From assembly GCA_043228905.1 (NCBI GenBank), contig JBHGNT010000008.1, forward strand, positions 10,106,001 to 10,170,000: DNA of 64,000 nt. Reading direction: 5' to 3'. The stretch comes from Azolla caroliniana (taxonomy: Eukaryota > Polypodiophyta). A model generated the notes under the pieces. The model saw nothing but the letters and a program-made list of their open reading frames with translations, ran no database searches and was not told the origin of the DNA. Positions 29,885 to 40,149 of the stretch are shown here, one piece after another; the stretch's first letter is position 1, and each line of letters starts with the position of its first letter. Position numbers and translations under genes: made by a program.

Positions 29885-31469
29885 AAGGGTTTTGTGTGTG
29901 CTCGCCAAAAAGTTGTGCTTGTTCTGTCTCTGCCTATTTTTCACTACAAGTACAAACAACAACCTTCTCCCTCACCCTCCAACAAGGTATATGTAGTTGA
30001 CAGGTTTGCCAAGTGTATTGTATACCTCACAATAGGATTTGATTTCAAATTTTGAAAATTCTAACTTGGTTTAAAGATTATAGATGGGTTAAATGTAGAT
30101 CACAATGGGTTAAAAAAATCTAGCCAGGTTAGATGCAGATAATAGGGTTAGAAATTATTGGTTGTGTCCGAAAATTTGGTTGATTTAGAAAATAAATGGA
30201 CTATGTTAGATGTAGATAATCAGGTTAAAAAATAAATGGAACGGGTAAGATGTATGCAACCTAGCTAGAAAATATATATCAGTCATGTGAGGACAAATAG
30301 GTTGGGCTGGAAAACATATTGTTTTGGTTAGAATAAATGGGTTAGGTTTGAAAATATTTTAGGTGGGCTATAAACATTCGACTAGGTTAGAAATGACAAA
30401 AAATAGAGACAACGTCTAATTAGAAATGATAGAGGGATGATAGAACAAGGTTAGAAATAAAGGTCCTACTTGCATGCTTTTACTAAAAAATGATCTATGA
30501 GTGTAGATTTGAAACTAATCCTAAAGCCATCCTTGCACTGTTGGTTGTTGCAATTCCCTCATCTCCCCTATTTAATATTTAGGAGAATGTGGCTCTCCTT
30601 ATGCTATAATAAGCTTCTTCATTAAGCTTTCACTTGTGTAGCACACTCTTCAATGCAAATGGCTCTTCTCTAATAGTATTATGAGATAAGACTCATTCAA
30701 ATTTTGAGCTCCAATCCCACTCCTTACAATGATATACATATCTTTCATGTTCCATGAAAACTTTGTTGAAATAGGCTTATCAACATTGAGTTATGATGTT
30801 TGATCATTATTTACTATTTTTCATGCATTACATTGTATAGATGTAGTTCATAAAGAAAAGAACCAACAAACAACTAATGCAATGTTGTCTTGGAAAATAC
30901 CATCAAATTTTGAAAATAAGATCAGTATAAATGAAGAGTTACATGTGTGTGAAGAATCCGTTGGGGAAGGATGAACCTAAGACAAAAAAATTCTACTACT
31001 AAAGAGATAACTAAACTAAAAACAAGGTCAACACCACCATGAAGCTCAAGTATTTTGTTGATAAAAAAGAATTTGTTTTTTGATAACATGTCAAGATTTA
31101 TGAGATTTGTTTGGTTATGGTAGTGTATATGTATATTGATTATACATCATATCGATGGGGGTATGGAAGGTATAAGTTCTTCTACATCTTTAGCAAGCAT
31201 CAAATAGTTCACTATATTGTTGTTTGATGCTCGTTGTGTTTACTATATATTTGCAATGTGCATGCCATGGCCCTCAATAAATTGGTTATTTTTGGTTGAT
31301 AAGTTTTCCAAATGGTAAAGGTAGAGTTGCACGTGAAAAAACTAAAGAAATGCTATATTATGGATGCCTTGATGCTAAGTCGAAATTGGTTGGATAAGCC
31401 ATTGACGATACGTTGTTGGGGTAGTTGTGGTTCATGCGGCAAAGTCGCGGGGACTAAGGTTAATGGGAG
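29885..31469. other. Intergenic AT-rich, degenerate repeats
   Basis: 30060-30460 consists of loosely repeated words (GGGTTAGA, AAATAAATGG, AGATGTAGAT) without a fixed period. The rest has no recognisable coding or ends. Confidence 0.5.
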
Positions 31470-31925
31470 TTTACGGATATTTTCATCAGGCTTGTGCGGC
31501 AATGACATAAAGATTAAGGATAGAAGGAATAAGAGTTAAAATAATGTGCAAGAGAGAGACGATGAGAGATAAAGACAATGTATGATTGAAGAGGCAAGAA
31601 AATATGATAAGAACAAGCTTTATATAAAGAATATAAGATTTTACCAAAGATATAATGCTTGATTGTAAGATGAGGCTTTTCTTTTGTGAAAACCCCGGCT
31701 TTGAACCCTTGACTTCACCATCTAAACAGAAAACACTTCCCAAATGAGCTAACTTCTTCTTATTGATTTTATTTTATTTTATTTTCCCTTGATTCTTTGA
31801 TTGTCCTTCATTCATTTATAGGTGCACTCAGGCCTATTAGGATGTGAGGGTGCATGGCATGCATGTAATGCATGTGATGCATGATAGTCATCCTGCTCAT
31901 CAGCTCCCATGTATGAAAAAATGAT
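31470..31925 (-). repeat. Repeat with TATA and tRNA-like boxes, second copy
   Basis: Minus-strand homologue of the repeat at 25848-26572. On the minus strand: CATGCATCACATGCATTACATGC, a TATA box CACCTATAAATGAATG, an A box TTAGCTCATTTGGGAAG (about 31753-31737) and a B box GGTTCAAAGCC (31707-31697), 44 bp apart. No copia coding touches it. Confidence 0.55.
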
Positions 31926-32049
31926 GATAACTATAGAGAAAAACTTATCCTAATGGTTTATACTTGGTGTATAAGGTTATGGGTTTCAAACAATATTCAA
32001 GTTTATTTTATATTGTAAAGCAAATCCTTCATGACAAAGTCATAAAATT

Positions 32050-32226
32050 TTGGTAATGATATTTGAATTGTAATATTGATGGGGCATGATGTTCCTAATT
32101 TGATTCATGTACATTTTATTGCCCATATATGCCCGGGTTCATATATCAAAATAAACTTTTGGGAATGATATTTGAATTGTTGATGGGGCATGATGTTCCT
32201 AATTTGATTGATGTGCATTTTATTGC
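32050..32226. repeat. Imperfect direct repeat, about 110-bp offset
   Basis: A block with GATGGGGCATGATGTTCCTAA and TTTATTGC(C/T)C occurs at about 32078-32122 and again at about 32182-32228. No gene seen in 31926-32439. Confidence 0.7.
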
Positions 32227-32439
32227 TCGTTACAAAGCATTAGTAATTGCAAATGTATGTAAGTATATCCTTGCACTCATGCTTGTTGAGAATGTTGTAA
32301 ATGAAGTTTCGTCATGGGCTAATAACTCTACGAGAAATCATCTAAAATTATGCAATTGGTTGGTCACACGTCATTGCAAATTTACATTATTTGATGGTTT
32401 TTAGGTTGACAATGAAAGATTAGTGAATTTAATGCATGT

Positions 32440-32912
32440 TGTTAAATGACTTGAATTAATTTTTGTGGTTTGTTAAAAGCCACGTCTCTCATCTGCATGA
32501 AGTATATATAAAGGCCCATGCATGCATCATTATCATGCAAAAGTTAGTGAAGTGAGGGCTATATATATAAAGGCACCCTTAGTCATTTAAAAAGTATGAC
32601 CACCAAGAGTTGTAGGCTTGTGAGATTTGAGAGAATTAGAGAGTTGGGAAACACCATTTTAGAGAATTCTTGTGAGAGAATTGTGAGGTTATTCTCTTGG
32701 GTGTTGGGTTTAATTAGAGAATAATTTCTCTAATTGTTGTAAACTCTCTGTTACATTTTCTTATAGTGGAATCACTCTCCTTTCCGTGGACGTAGGCTAA
32801 GTTAGCCGAACCACGTAAATACTCGTGCCATTTATTTCTCTGCTCCTATATTATCATATTATTGTTTTCTATTTAATCTAATGTACTATTTGATCTGAGT
32901 GTCATCCTAACA
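32440..32912 (+). repeat. 5' LTR of the split copia (473 bp)
   Basis: TGTTAAATGACTTGAATTAA to CATCCTAACA, matched along its length by the LTR at 55180-55638. TATA-like GTATATATAAAGG at about 32507. Confidence 0.93.
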
Positions 32913-32915
32913 AAT

Positions 32916-32927
32916 TGGTATCACAAC
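32916..32927 (+). other. Primer binding site (variant)
   Basis: TTGGTATCACAACCC follows the LTR. It matches the initiator Met-tRNA site TGGTATCAGAGC except at the last few positions. Confidence 0.7.
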
Positions 32928-32973
32928 CCTAGTTGTTAGTACATTAGTTTTGGTATTTTCTTGTTAACTCAAG

Positions 32974-33759
32974 ATGTCGACAACAAAATTTGATGTCGAG
33001 AAGTTCGATCGAAAAATCAACTTCTCTCTTTGGCAAGTAAGGATGCACGCGATCCTTGTGCAGAACGGAGCTCAGAAGGCTTTAGATGTAAGGCCCGACG
33101 GTATGATGGACACCAGGTGGGAGGATATAGACGAGAAGGCCCGCTCAGCGATTCAACTGTCTTTGGCAAATGAAGTTTTGCGGGAGGTAATCTCTGAGAA
33201 GACATCGAAGGCACTATGGGAAAATTTGGAGTCTCTCTATCTGAAAAAGACTCTGACGAACAAGCTTTATAAGAAATAGTGCTTCTATTCACTACGGATG
33301 AGTGAAGGTACATCTCTCAGTTTTCATATTGATGAGTTTGAATCTATTCTCATGGATTTGCAAAATCTCGATGTTACTATTGATGATGAAGATAAGGCAT
33401 TATTGTTGTTGTGTTCATTGCCCCATTCATATAGACATTTTAGAGAAACTATGTTGTATGGGAAAAATACTATTTCTCTTAAAGATGTTAAATTTTCTTT
33501 GGAAACTAAAGAAAAGATTGATCATGATATCACTGGACAAACTAGTGATAGTCAGGCACAGGGTTTATATGTAAGGGGTAGATCTAAACAAAAAGGGAAC
33601 AATAGAGATAGGCCTAAATCTAGAACTAAATCCAGAAGTAGATATGTTGTGTGTTGGCACTGTAAGGAACCAGGCCACGTTCGCAAGAATTGTGATAAGT
33701 TGCAGAGAAAAAAGAATACTCCACAAGATAAAAATGAGGATGCGGGTAAAGCTATTGTT
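32974..33759 (+). pseudogene. copia gag, one stop, cut by the insertion
   Basis: ATG at 32974 starts MSTTKFDVEKFDRKINFSLW, a copia-type gag N-terminus. One in-frame TAG at 33277 interrupts it. The same frame continues with FHIDEFESILMDLQNL and LCSLPHSYRHFRE to a basic linker and a zinc knuckle CWHCKEPGHVRKNC (about 33652-33693). The frame runs directly into the insertion at 33760. Confidence 0.9.
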
Positions 33760-33776
33760 CCCGGGGACTCCACTAT
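33760..33776 (+). repeat. Left terminal inverted repeat
   Basis: CCCGGGGACTCCACTAT, pairing with 51933-51949. Confidence 0.8.
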
Positions 33777-34364
33777 ATATAAGAGCATTGTATCACGTGC
33801 ATTCATGACATCATTTATAAACCCCTTATATGTATGGTTTTTACTATTTTAGTGACCCTTTTGTAGAAAAAAGATTAATAAAAATACCCCTTACTACCAA
33901 TATATTATTTGATAACCACCCATTTTAAATACCCTTCCATATAAAATATATATGCACACATAGTTTCGAATCCTAGAAGGGATCAATGACCAACTTTACA
34001 ATTGATGACTCGCAAAATTATGAATGAGCTTTTAAACATCATATGCAATTCCTAGAAATGCTTCATCAAGTGCCACATAGATTGAAAACACAATGTGTAA
34101 AGTAGAAAGTAATGTACACACAATTAGGAAACATTACCCAAAAATACTAGAGGTATAACATATATAAGCCACATATAAGTTTTTCTTTTAGCTTATTGAG
34201 ACATATGAAGAATATCGAGTGATAAAAAACAGTGTAATTTACAATAAAACAATCTTGAACTTGAGATATATATCTCAAAGAGCACACATGGAACAATCCA
34301 AAATGCATATCAATAATGAAATTACTAACAAATTAACATTATGTTTGGTTTCATGGATAGACTC
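33777..34364. other. Left subterminal region of the insertion
   Basis: AT-rich with repeated ATACCCCTT/ATACCCTTCC words. The opposite strand of the right arm has similar AAGGGTATTA words (about 51786 and 51824). Such subterminal repeats are where transposases often bind. No gene. Confidence 0.5.
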
Positions 34365-34369
34365 ATATG

Positions 34370-34744
34370 TGTAGAAAGTAGCGTGCGGAAGCAAGTATAA
34401 AGAGAGAACAGAAGGAAGAACACTCAGGTTTAATGGAGAGCTTGAGCTTACGCAGTATACGCGGGAGAGACCGAGAGAGTAAGAGAGAAGACACCAAAAA
34501 GAGAATATATTCAAGAAAGACAAAAAACAATACATATATGTGTTCAATGAACACTTTGTACAAGTCCTAGAAGGACTAACCGAAGTATTGACAGTACTTC
34601 AATGCTCATTAAGAGCTCCTACACTAACTCCCAAATATATTCCTCATGGAATATCTTTCCTAACGGCCTAACTGATCCGTCCCAACCGATTCGGTCCTCG
34701 GCTTCTTCAGCCGATCCGGCCGATATTGAGCTTGTCTCTCAACA
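34370..34744 (-). repeat. 3' LTR of copia copy 2
   Basis: 375 bp. On the minus strand it runs TGTTGAGAGACAAGCTC to CTACTTTCTACA. Confidence 0.96.
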
Positions 34745-35290
34745 CTCCCCCTCAAGCTCAACTTGAGGCTCTTCGGGATCTTCACAGCTCCGGTTCCTCC
34801 TGGCTTCACGCCTCGCTCGCGCTCCTCGACCTGTTCGACTCCGTGCGATTCGACCCTTCCGGTTGGCTTGTCTGCTCATGTGGCCCTTATCAGCTCTTCT
34901 GCCGTTGCGGTGTCGACACTTCTTCTGCTGCCTTTTCTTCCGCTTGGGCCTCGGTTGATTCAACGTGTCTGAATCAAACATCCGAACCGACTCGGCTACC
35001 TCCGATCGGTTTTCGCTCTCGTCCGAGTTGGCTATCTCCAACTGGTCTTCGGTCTTCTCGCCCTCGATGGCGTCATCTCCCCCATGCGTGGTTGGCTTCG
35101 GCTCTCTCCTTCGGCTGCTCCCCTTCTGTCCGCTTCTGGACTTTTCCGCGGGTTCGCCCTCGGCTTCTTCAGCCGATCCGAAGTCGAACTCGACAACTGA
35201 CAGCCTTGCTTGGTCGTTCGGGACTGTTCTCCCCCTCAAGTTTGGCACGTCGAGGTGACGCAATCCGAGCGCACCTGAGAATTGCCGCAA
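34739..35290 (-). CDS. RNase H end plus novel C-terminal extension
   Basis: An uninterrupted frame of 183 codons. It begins in the conserved end of copia RNase H ([19 protein letters not shown]) and continues about 165 codons where copia polyproteins normally end. The extension is acidic (VEFDFGSAEEAEGEPAE; DQLEIANSDESENRSEVAES), then very basic (PRPKRKKRQQKKCRHRNGRR ...), and ends ELEGEC, with its stop in the first bases of the LTR. A basic cluster like this could serve as a nuclear or nucleic-acid-binding tail; that is inference. The frame differs from the upstream RT frame because of a 19-bp deletion near 35340. The same module is in copy 1 (10786-11286). Confidence 0.8.
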   Translation of the reverse strand: MRQFSGALGLRHLDVPNLRGRTVPNDQARLSVVEFDFGSAEEAEGEPAEKSRSGQKGSSRRREPKPTTHGGDDAIEGEKTEDQLEIANSDESENRSEVAESVRMFDSDTLNQPRPKRKKRQQKKCRHRNGRRADKGHMSRQANRKGRIARSRTGRGARARREARRNRSCEDPEEPQVELEGEC

Positions 35291-35583
35291 CTTGTCCAGA
35301 CCAAGAGGCTTTGTGAAGATGTCGGCACGTACTAAAGTTCGACTTCACTGGAAAGGACACGCTCACGGACGAAATGGTAGTGCACCTCAATGTACTTGGT
35401 CCGTGCGTGGAAAACGGGGCTCTTCGCAAGCTGGATGTTGCTGAGGTTGTCGCAGTAGATCATCGTCGGATCTGACACCTCTGCTTGCAGGTCCTTAAGT
35501 AGCCGCTTCAACCATATGGCTTCGCATGTCGCGACAGCCGCTCCTCAGTACTCAGCTTCGGTGCTCGACAGTGCAACTGTCGG
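35240..35583 (-). pseudogene. copia RNase H, broken
   Basis: After a TAG at 35584 the frame continues [12 protein letters not shown] ... IYCDNLSNIQLAKSPVFHAR. Compared with copy 1, 19 bases are missing where VPTGRQIAD is encoded (about 35335), which introduces a stop and shifts the frame. Confidence 0.8.
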
Positions 35584-36822
35584 CTACTTCTTACTACTCC
35601 ACGCGATCGCGACACTCCCGAGGGAGAACGCGTATCCGGACGTGGATCGGCGATCAGCGGCGTTGCTAGCCCAATCAGCATCGGTGTAGCTGACTAACTG
35701 CGCGGCTGCACCGGTCCGATATAGCAGTCCGCGGTCCTTAGTGCCACTTACGTACCGCAATACGCGTTGCGCACATTGAAGGTGCTCCTTGGTAGGTCGC
35801 ACCATGAACTGACTGATCACCCCGACCGGATAACTGAGGTCGGGTCGGGTGATTGTCAAGTATATGAGGCTTCCGACAATTTGTCGGAACCTCGTCGGGT
35901 CGCATACCTCTCCCGTATCGGGACGAAGCTTGATGGTTCTATCCAGAGGAGTCGAGACGGACTTACAGTCGGCCATCTCGAGTTTGAAGAGCATACCCAG
36001 CACGTAATGACGTTGGCTGATCAATATGCCTTCGGGGGTATGGATCACTTCGATCCCGAGGAAGTCATGAAGGTCCCCCAGATCCTTCATGTCGAACGAT
36101 GCCGCAAACTGGAGCTTCACGCGGTCGATTTCACCTAGGTCGGTGCCGGTGATGACCAAGTCATCGACATATAGTAGAATACTAACCGGTCCGAGTCGAC
36201 CTTTCTGGATGAACAGGGAAGAGTCTGATTTTGATGTGACGAAGCCCATCCGACGCAGTTGTTGCGTGATCTTCGCGTTCCAGGCACGCGGGGCTTGCTT
36301 CAGTCCGTAAAGGGACTTCTTCAGTCGGCATACTGTTGAGGAGTTCGTTCTGGAGTGAAATTCGGGGGGCTGTACCATGTACACCTGTTCCTCAAGGTCA
36401 CCTTGCAAGAACGCATTGTTTACATCTATCTGATGTAAGTGCCACCCCTTCACCGCAGCTACTGCGAGCAAAACACGGACGGTCGTCATTTTCGCGACCG
36501 GCGCAAATGTCTCATCGTAGTCGATGCCGTGTTTCTGCGCGTAGCCCTTTGCCACTAGCAGAGCCTTGTACCGGTTGACTGAGCCATCGGTGTTGTACTT
36601 GACTTTGTACACCCACCTACACCCGATCGGTTTTACCCCTCTTGGTGCGTCAACCAGGTCCCAGGTCTCGTTCTCCGCCAATGCGTGCATCTCTTCCTCC
36701 ATCGCGGCACGCCAAGTCGCGTCTTTAGATGCTTCTGTGTAGCTCTCCGGCTCACGCACTTCCGCTACACGGGTCATGTACGCATAATGATGCGCCATGT
36801 ACTCGTTGTATCCAAACCGCAA
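35584..36822 (-). CDS. copia reverse transcriptase with RNase H start
   Basis: A 412-codon open frame. RT blocks: WDLVDAPRGVKPIGCRWVYK, YDETFAPVAKMTTVR, QIDVNNAFLQGDLEEQVYM, LKKSLYGLKQAPRAW, catalytic LLYVDDLVITG and DLGDLHDFLGIEV. The first RNase H motif follows (SYTDADWASNAADRRSTSGY). It ends at a premature TAG directly before the STEAEY block. The first methionine is internal to the polyprotein; the upstream linker is in the same frame beyond a TGA near 36847. Confidence 0.92.
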   Translation of the reverse strand: MRFGYNEYMAHHYAYMTRVAEVREPESYTEASKDATWRAAMEEEMHALAENETWDLVDAPRGVKPIGCRWVYKVKYNTDGSVNRYKALLVAKGYAQKHGIDYDETFAPVAKMTTVRVLLAVAAVKGWHLHQIDVNNAFLQGDLEEQVYMVQPPEFHSRTNSSTVCRLKKSLYGLKQAPRAWNAKITQQLRRMGFVTSKSDSSLFIQKGRLGPVSILLYVDDLVITGTDLGEIDRVKLQFAASFDMKDLGDLHDFLGIEVIHTPEGILISQRHYVLGMLFKLEMADCKSVSTPLDRTIKLRPDTGEVCDPTRFRQIVGSLIYLTITRPDLSYPVGVISQFMVRPTKEHLQCAQRVLRYVSGTKDRGLLYRTGAAAQLVSYTDADWASNAADRRSTSGYAFSLGSVAIAWSSKK

Positions 36823-37329
36823 AACAGGATCCTTCTGTTGGGTAGATCAGCGTAATCTCGCATTAGCCGATGTCGAGGCCTTCTCGATCGACACAGACTT
36901 CACTTTTAAAGACCCGTCACCGGTTCCCTCGGAGTCGGACTCGCGTCGGTCTGACTCGTTCCTATCCGTGCCAGAATCCGACACCTTCTTCTTCCCTTTC
37001 TCTTTGCGTGTAAGCCGTCTCCTCAGCTTCCTGCGCGGGGAATGCACGACCGAGTCTCCACTACTCGCCAGCTCTTTATCAGATTGGTCATACCAACTCA
37101 GTCGTCCAATCGATCCACTTAACCGGAGTGAAATCGAACTCTCTTCGCGGATCTTGATTTCAGGCTCATCCGGAGGCATCTCGGCCTCGCTGACCTCATC
37201 GTCAGAGCTTGGATTGGAGTTGGGGTTCGTAGTCGGGGGCAGGTACCAGGACGCGGACTCGTCAAACACAACGTTGCGGCTGCCACGCGCTTGTTTGGTG
37301 CGAAGGTTATAGCACTTATAACCCTTCTA
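36823..37329 (-). pseudogene. copia integrase-RT linker with two stops
   Basis: Same frame as the integrase upstream and the RT downstream, bounded by TAG at 37327 and TGA at 36847. It contains VVFDESASWYLPP, an acidic Ser-rich stretch and a basic run (RRKLRRRLTRKEKGKKKV). Both stops look like C-to-T changes in glutamine and arginine codons. Confidence 0.8.
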
Positions 37330-38100
37330 CTTGTCCGAGTAACCGACCAAGATGCATTTCTCGGCCTTTGCGTCCAACTTCCTCCTTTTCTCCTTCGGTA
37401 TATGCACATACGCAATGCTACCGAACACCCTCAAGTGTCGCAAGTTCGGCTTCGTTCCGAAATATAGCTCGTGTGCCGACACTTTGTCTCCGATCCGGTT
37501 CTGGATGTATACCGCGGTCCTTACCGCCTCGGCCCAGTAGAACTTGGGCAAGCTCTTCTCCTCCATCATTGCCCGTGCCGCTTCCACAACTGACTGATTC
37601 TTCCTCTCGGCCACACCGTTTTGCTCCGGCGTGTATCTACAACTGAATTCACGCCGAATTCCCATTTGTTGTAGATAACCGTTGAATTGACCGGAGAAGT
37701 ACTCTTTCCCGCCATCCGACCGCAGGCACTTGATCTTTCGTCCCGTTTCCGTTTCCACGAACCCTTTGAGGTCCTGAAAGCAGTCGAAGACTTCGTTCTT
37801 CCTCTCAATGAGGTAGATCCACGTGTGCCGTGTGTGGTCGTCGATGAAGGAGACGAAATATCGGCTCCCACCAAGACTAACGTTTTGTGCCAGCCCCCAT
37901 ACATCGGAGTGTATAATGTCGAGCTTGTTCCGTCTCCGGTTTCGCTCGTTGGGGAAAGGAAGTCGGTGTTGCTTCCCGAGCTGGCAGGCTTCACAAATTT
38001 GTGCCTTTCGGCCACTAAATTTGGGCAATCCGAACACTACCTGTTTCGATTGCAGATCTTGAAGCCGCTGTGGTTGACGTGGCCTATCCGCTTGTGCCAC
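37330..38100 (-). CDS. copia integrase
   Basis: A 257-codon frame. It contains the second half of the zinc module (CEACQLGKQHRLPF) and the integrase core with catalytic aspartates in IIHSDVWG and CLRSDGGKEY and the glutamate in NGVAERKNQSVVE. The C-terminal copia box FGSIAYVHIPKEKRRKLDAKA follows. The real upstream frame is that of gag; a small frameshift near 38050 separates the histidines (LWHKRIGHVN) from the cysteines of the zinc module. Confidence 0.9.
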
Positions 38101-39509
38101 AAGTCGATGTCCGACTCAGATTTTATTCCCTTCGCGAACATTGCGGTGCCGCCGTCAGTGGAGTCGAGGATGAACATCCTCCCGTCTCTGCACCCTTGCG
38201 CAATCACACAGCCTTCTTCCTCAATGAAGCACCCGAGGTGTGTAAACCGAACCTCCATCCCTTGGTCGACGATCTGTCCGACCGAGACCAAGTTTTTCGT
38301 GATTGTCGGAACGTGCAACACGTTCATGAGTTTCCCTTTCTGCCCGACATGGCTAAGGGGAACTTCTCCGACATTCGCGATCAGATGCGGAGTGTTGTCT
38401 CCAGTTGCGACTACTCCAGGTTGTATCAGTTTTTCAAGGTACGAGAACCACTCCTTATGGCTCGTCCTGTGGTTTGACGCGCCGGAGTCTACGTACCACA
38501 CCTCGTCCGATCTCGGGGTGCTCTGTTTCATTGAGTTAGCTTTGTGTCTCGTCACGAAGGCAGACCCTTCTCCGGCTCTCCCGGAGTCTTCGGCGTAGTG
38601 CGATTGCTGCCGATTTCCCTTGTCAGTATGTCTAGAGACGTTTCCGGAACCGGTTCTCTCCGAATCGGTGCGCTTCTTCCAGCACTCACTTTCCCTGTGG
38701 CCTTTCTTGCTACAGTACCGGCACTCCGCGATGGCCTTCCCTTGCCGGTTTTCATCGCTTCGACTCCCCCTGTTTCCGGAGGGTCCGGAGTTGATGTCGG
38801 CATCAGTTTGGTGCCTTCTTCCTTGATCTCGTTGGCCGCCTCCATTGCGCGCCGAGTCGCCTCGTCCTCCACGTCCACGGGGCCTATCTCCCTTTGTGTA
38901 CAACATTCTGCTGTCGGTGTGCGTGCTTGTAGACGCACCCGCGTGGTTCTCCTCTACCAGGAGCATTGACTGTAAGTCAAAAAAGGACGGCGTATTCTCC
39001 CGGGTACACATAGCCGTTCGGAACGCTCCGAACTTCGACGCCAAACCTCCCAGACAGATATGGATCATCTCGCTCTCCTCGATGTTCACCTCTATGGAGG
39101 CGAGGGAGTCGCAAATATCCTTGATCTTCGAGGTATAGTCCGCCACCGACAAGTCGCGTTGTCGTAGGTTGCTCAACTCTTGTCGGAGCTTAAGCTTCCT
39201 AGTTGTGGTGCTCGCGGCGAAAATCTTCTTCAGATTTTCCCACGCACCCTTCGGCGTCTTTGCATCCCGAACATAGCTCAATAGCTGTTCGCCTACACAC
39301 GACGCGAAACAATATAATACCCTGCTTGCTGATTGCTCCCATGACGGGAAGTCTCTGTGTGTCGATTCGAGTGCCGCGTCATTAGCTCCTTCGATATAAC
39401 TCCAGTAGCCGTGCCCGAGCAGGTACTGGTGCATCTTGTAGGACCAAGACGCGTAGTTGCTTCTGTCAAGCTTCTCTATTGGAAGCGAGCTCGCCATGCC
39501 TCTATCCAT
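38037..39509 (-). CDS. copia gag and protease
   Basis: A 490-codon frame with ATG at 39509, about 50 bp inside the primer site. The N-terminal copia gag motif is IEKLDRSNYASWSYKM. UBN2-type gag follows (LKLRQELSNLRQRDLSVADY). After a Gly/Arg-rich linker comes a zinc knuckle CRYCSKKGHRESEC, then the aspartic protease VWYVDSGASNHRTSHKEW, then the start of the pre-integrase module (LWHKRIGHVNHSG). It ends after a frameshift. Gag and protease are undamaged. Confidence 0.92.
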   Translation of the reverse strand: MDRGMASSLPIEKLDRSNYASWSYKMHQYLLGHGYWSYIEGANDAALESTHRDFPSWEQSASRVLYCFASCVGEQLLSYVRDAKTPKGAWENLKKIFAASTTTRKLKLRQELSNLRQRDLSVADYTSKIKDICDSLASIEVNIEESEMIHICLGGLASKFGAFRTAMCTRENTPSFFDLQSMLLVEENHAGASTSTHTDSRMLYTKGDRPRGRGGRGDSARNGGGQRDQGRRHQTDADINSGPSGNRGSRSDENRQGKAIAECRYCSKKGHRESECWKKRTDSERTGSGNVSRHTDKGNRQQSHYAEDSGRAGEGSAFVTRHKANSMKQSTPRSDEVWYVDSGASNHRTSHKEWFSYLEKLIQPGVVATGDNTPHLIANVGEVPLSHVGQKGKLMNVLHVPTITKNLVSVGQIVDQGMEVRFTHLGCFIEEEGCVIAQGCRDGRMFILDSTDGGTAMFAKGIKSESDIDLWHKRIGHVNHSGFKICNRNR

Positions 39510-39560
39510 CGTTCTTCTTCGTCAAGCTGTGTTGGCTGCAGAGAGGTTCTCAACCCTCGC

Positions 39561-39572
39561 GCTCTGATACCA
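39561..39572 (-). other. Primer binding site, initiator Met-tRNA
   Basis: GCTCTGATACCA on the plus strand, which is TGGTATCAGAGC in element sense, immediately inside the 5' LTR. Confidence 0.95.
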
Positions 39573-39947
39573 TGTAGAAAGTAGTGTGCAGAAGCAAGTA
39601 TAAAGACAAAACAGAAGGAAGAACACTCAGGTTTAATGGAGAGCTTGAGCTTACGCAGTATACACGGGAGAGACCGAGAGAGTAAGAGAGAAGACACCAA
39701 AAAGAGAATATATTCAAGAAAGACAAAAAACAATACATATATGTGTTCAATGAACACTTTGTACAAGTCCAAGAAGGATTGACCGAAGTATTGACAGTAC
39801 TTCAATGCTCATTAAGAGCTCCTACACTAACTCCCAAATATATTCCTCACGGAATATCTTTCCTAACGGCCTAACCGATCGGTCCCAACCGATCCGGTCC
39901 TCGGCTTCTTCAGCCGATCCGGTCGATGTTGAGCTTGTCTCTCAACA
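39573..39947 (-). repeat. 5' LTR of copia copy 2
   Basis: 375 bp, same length as its partner, about 14 substitutions and no indels by eye. Confidence 0.96.
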
Positions 39948-40149
39948 ATATGAAACCATAACTTTACTTTTTCTCAAACATATTGATCAAACAAATGACA
40001 ACCTATTTTATATTTACATTTGAAATGTAAGACATCATCTATTCACATATTCTTACCCAAATCAAAATAAAATAAAATAAATCATTTTGTTATTGCAATG
40101 TCTACTTAAAAAACTTATTACAATAAATGTTACTCTCATAAAGACCAAC

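Larger units (their letters stand above)
34370..39947 (-). mobile_element. Complete Ty1/copia element, copy 2
   Basis: Two 375-bp LTRs (34370-34744, 39573-39947), flanked by the 5-bp target duplication ATATG (34365-34369, 39948-39952). Minus-strand order: LTR, Met-tRNA primer site, gag, protease, integrase, linker, RT, RNase H, C-terminal extension, polypurine tract, LTR. I count about 14 differences between the LTRs (3.7%). Pol has three nonsense codons and two frameshifts, so this copy is inactive though complete in structure. Confidence 0.96.

Noticed and set aside
31312-31539. 75-codon plus-strand frame with Cys-Gly repeats
   Set aside because: Too short, no motif, overlaps the border of a repeat.
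31697-31753. tRNA gene on the minus strand
   Set aside because: A and B boxes are well placed, but flanks do not form an acceptor stem and the segment is part of a dispersed repeat with a TATA box.
34726-35316. 196-codon plus-strand frame opposite the copia extension
   Set aside because: It is the antisense shadow of the minus-strand copia frame, which matches a homologous copy at 10786-11286.
37687-38598. 303-codon plus-strand frame
   Set aside because: Antisense shadow of copia integrase and protease.
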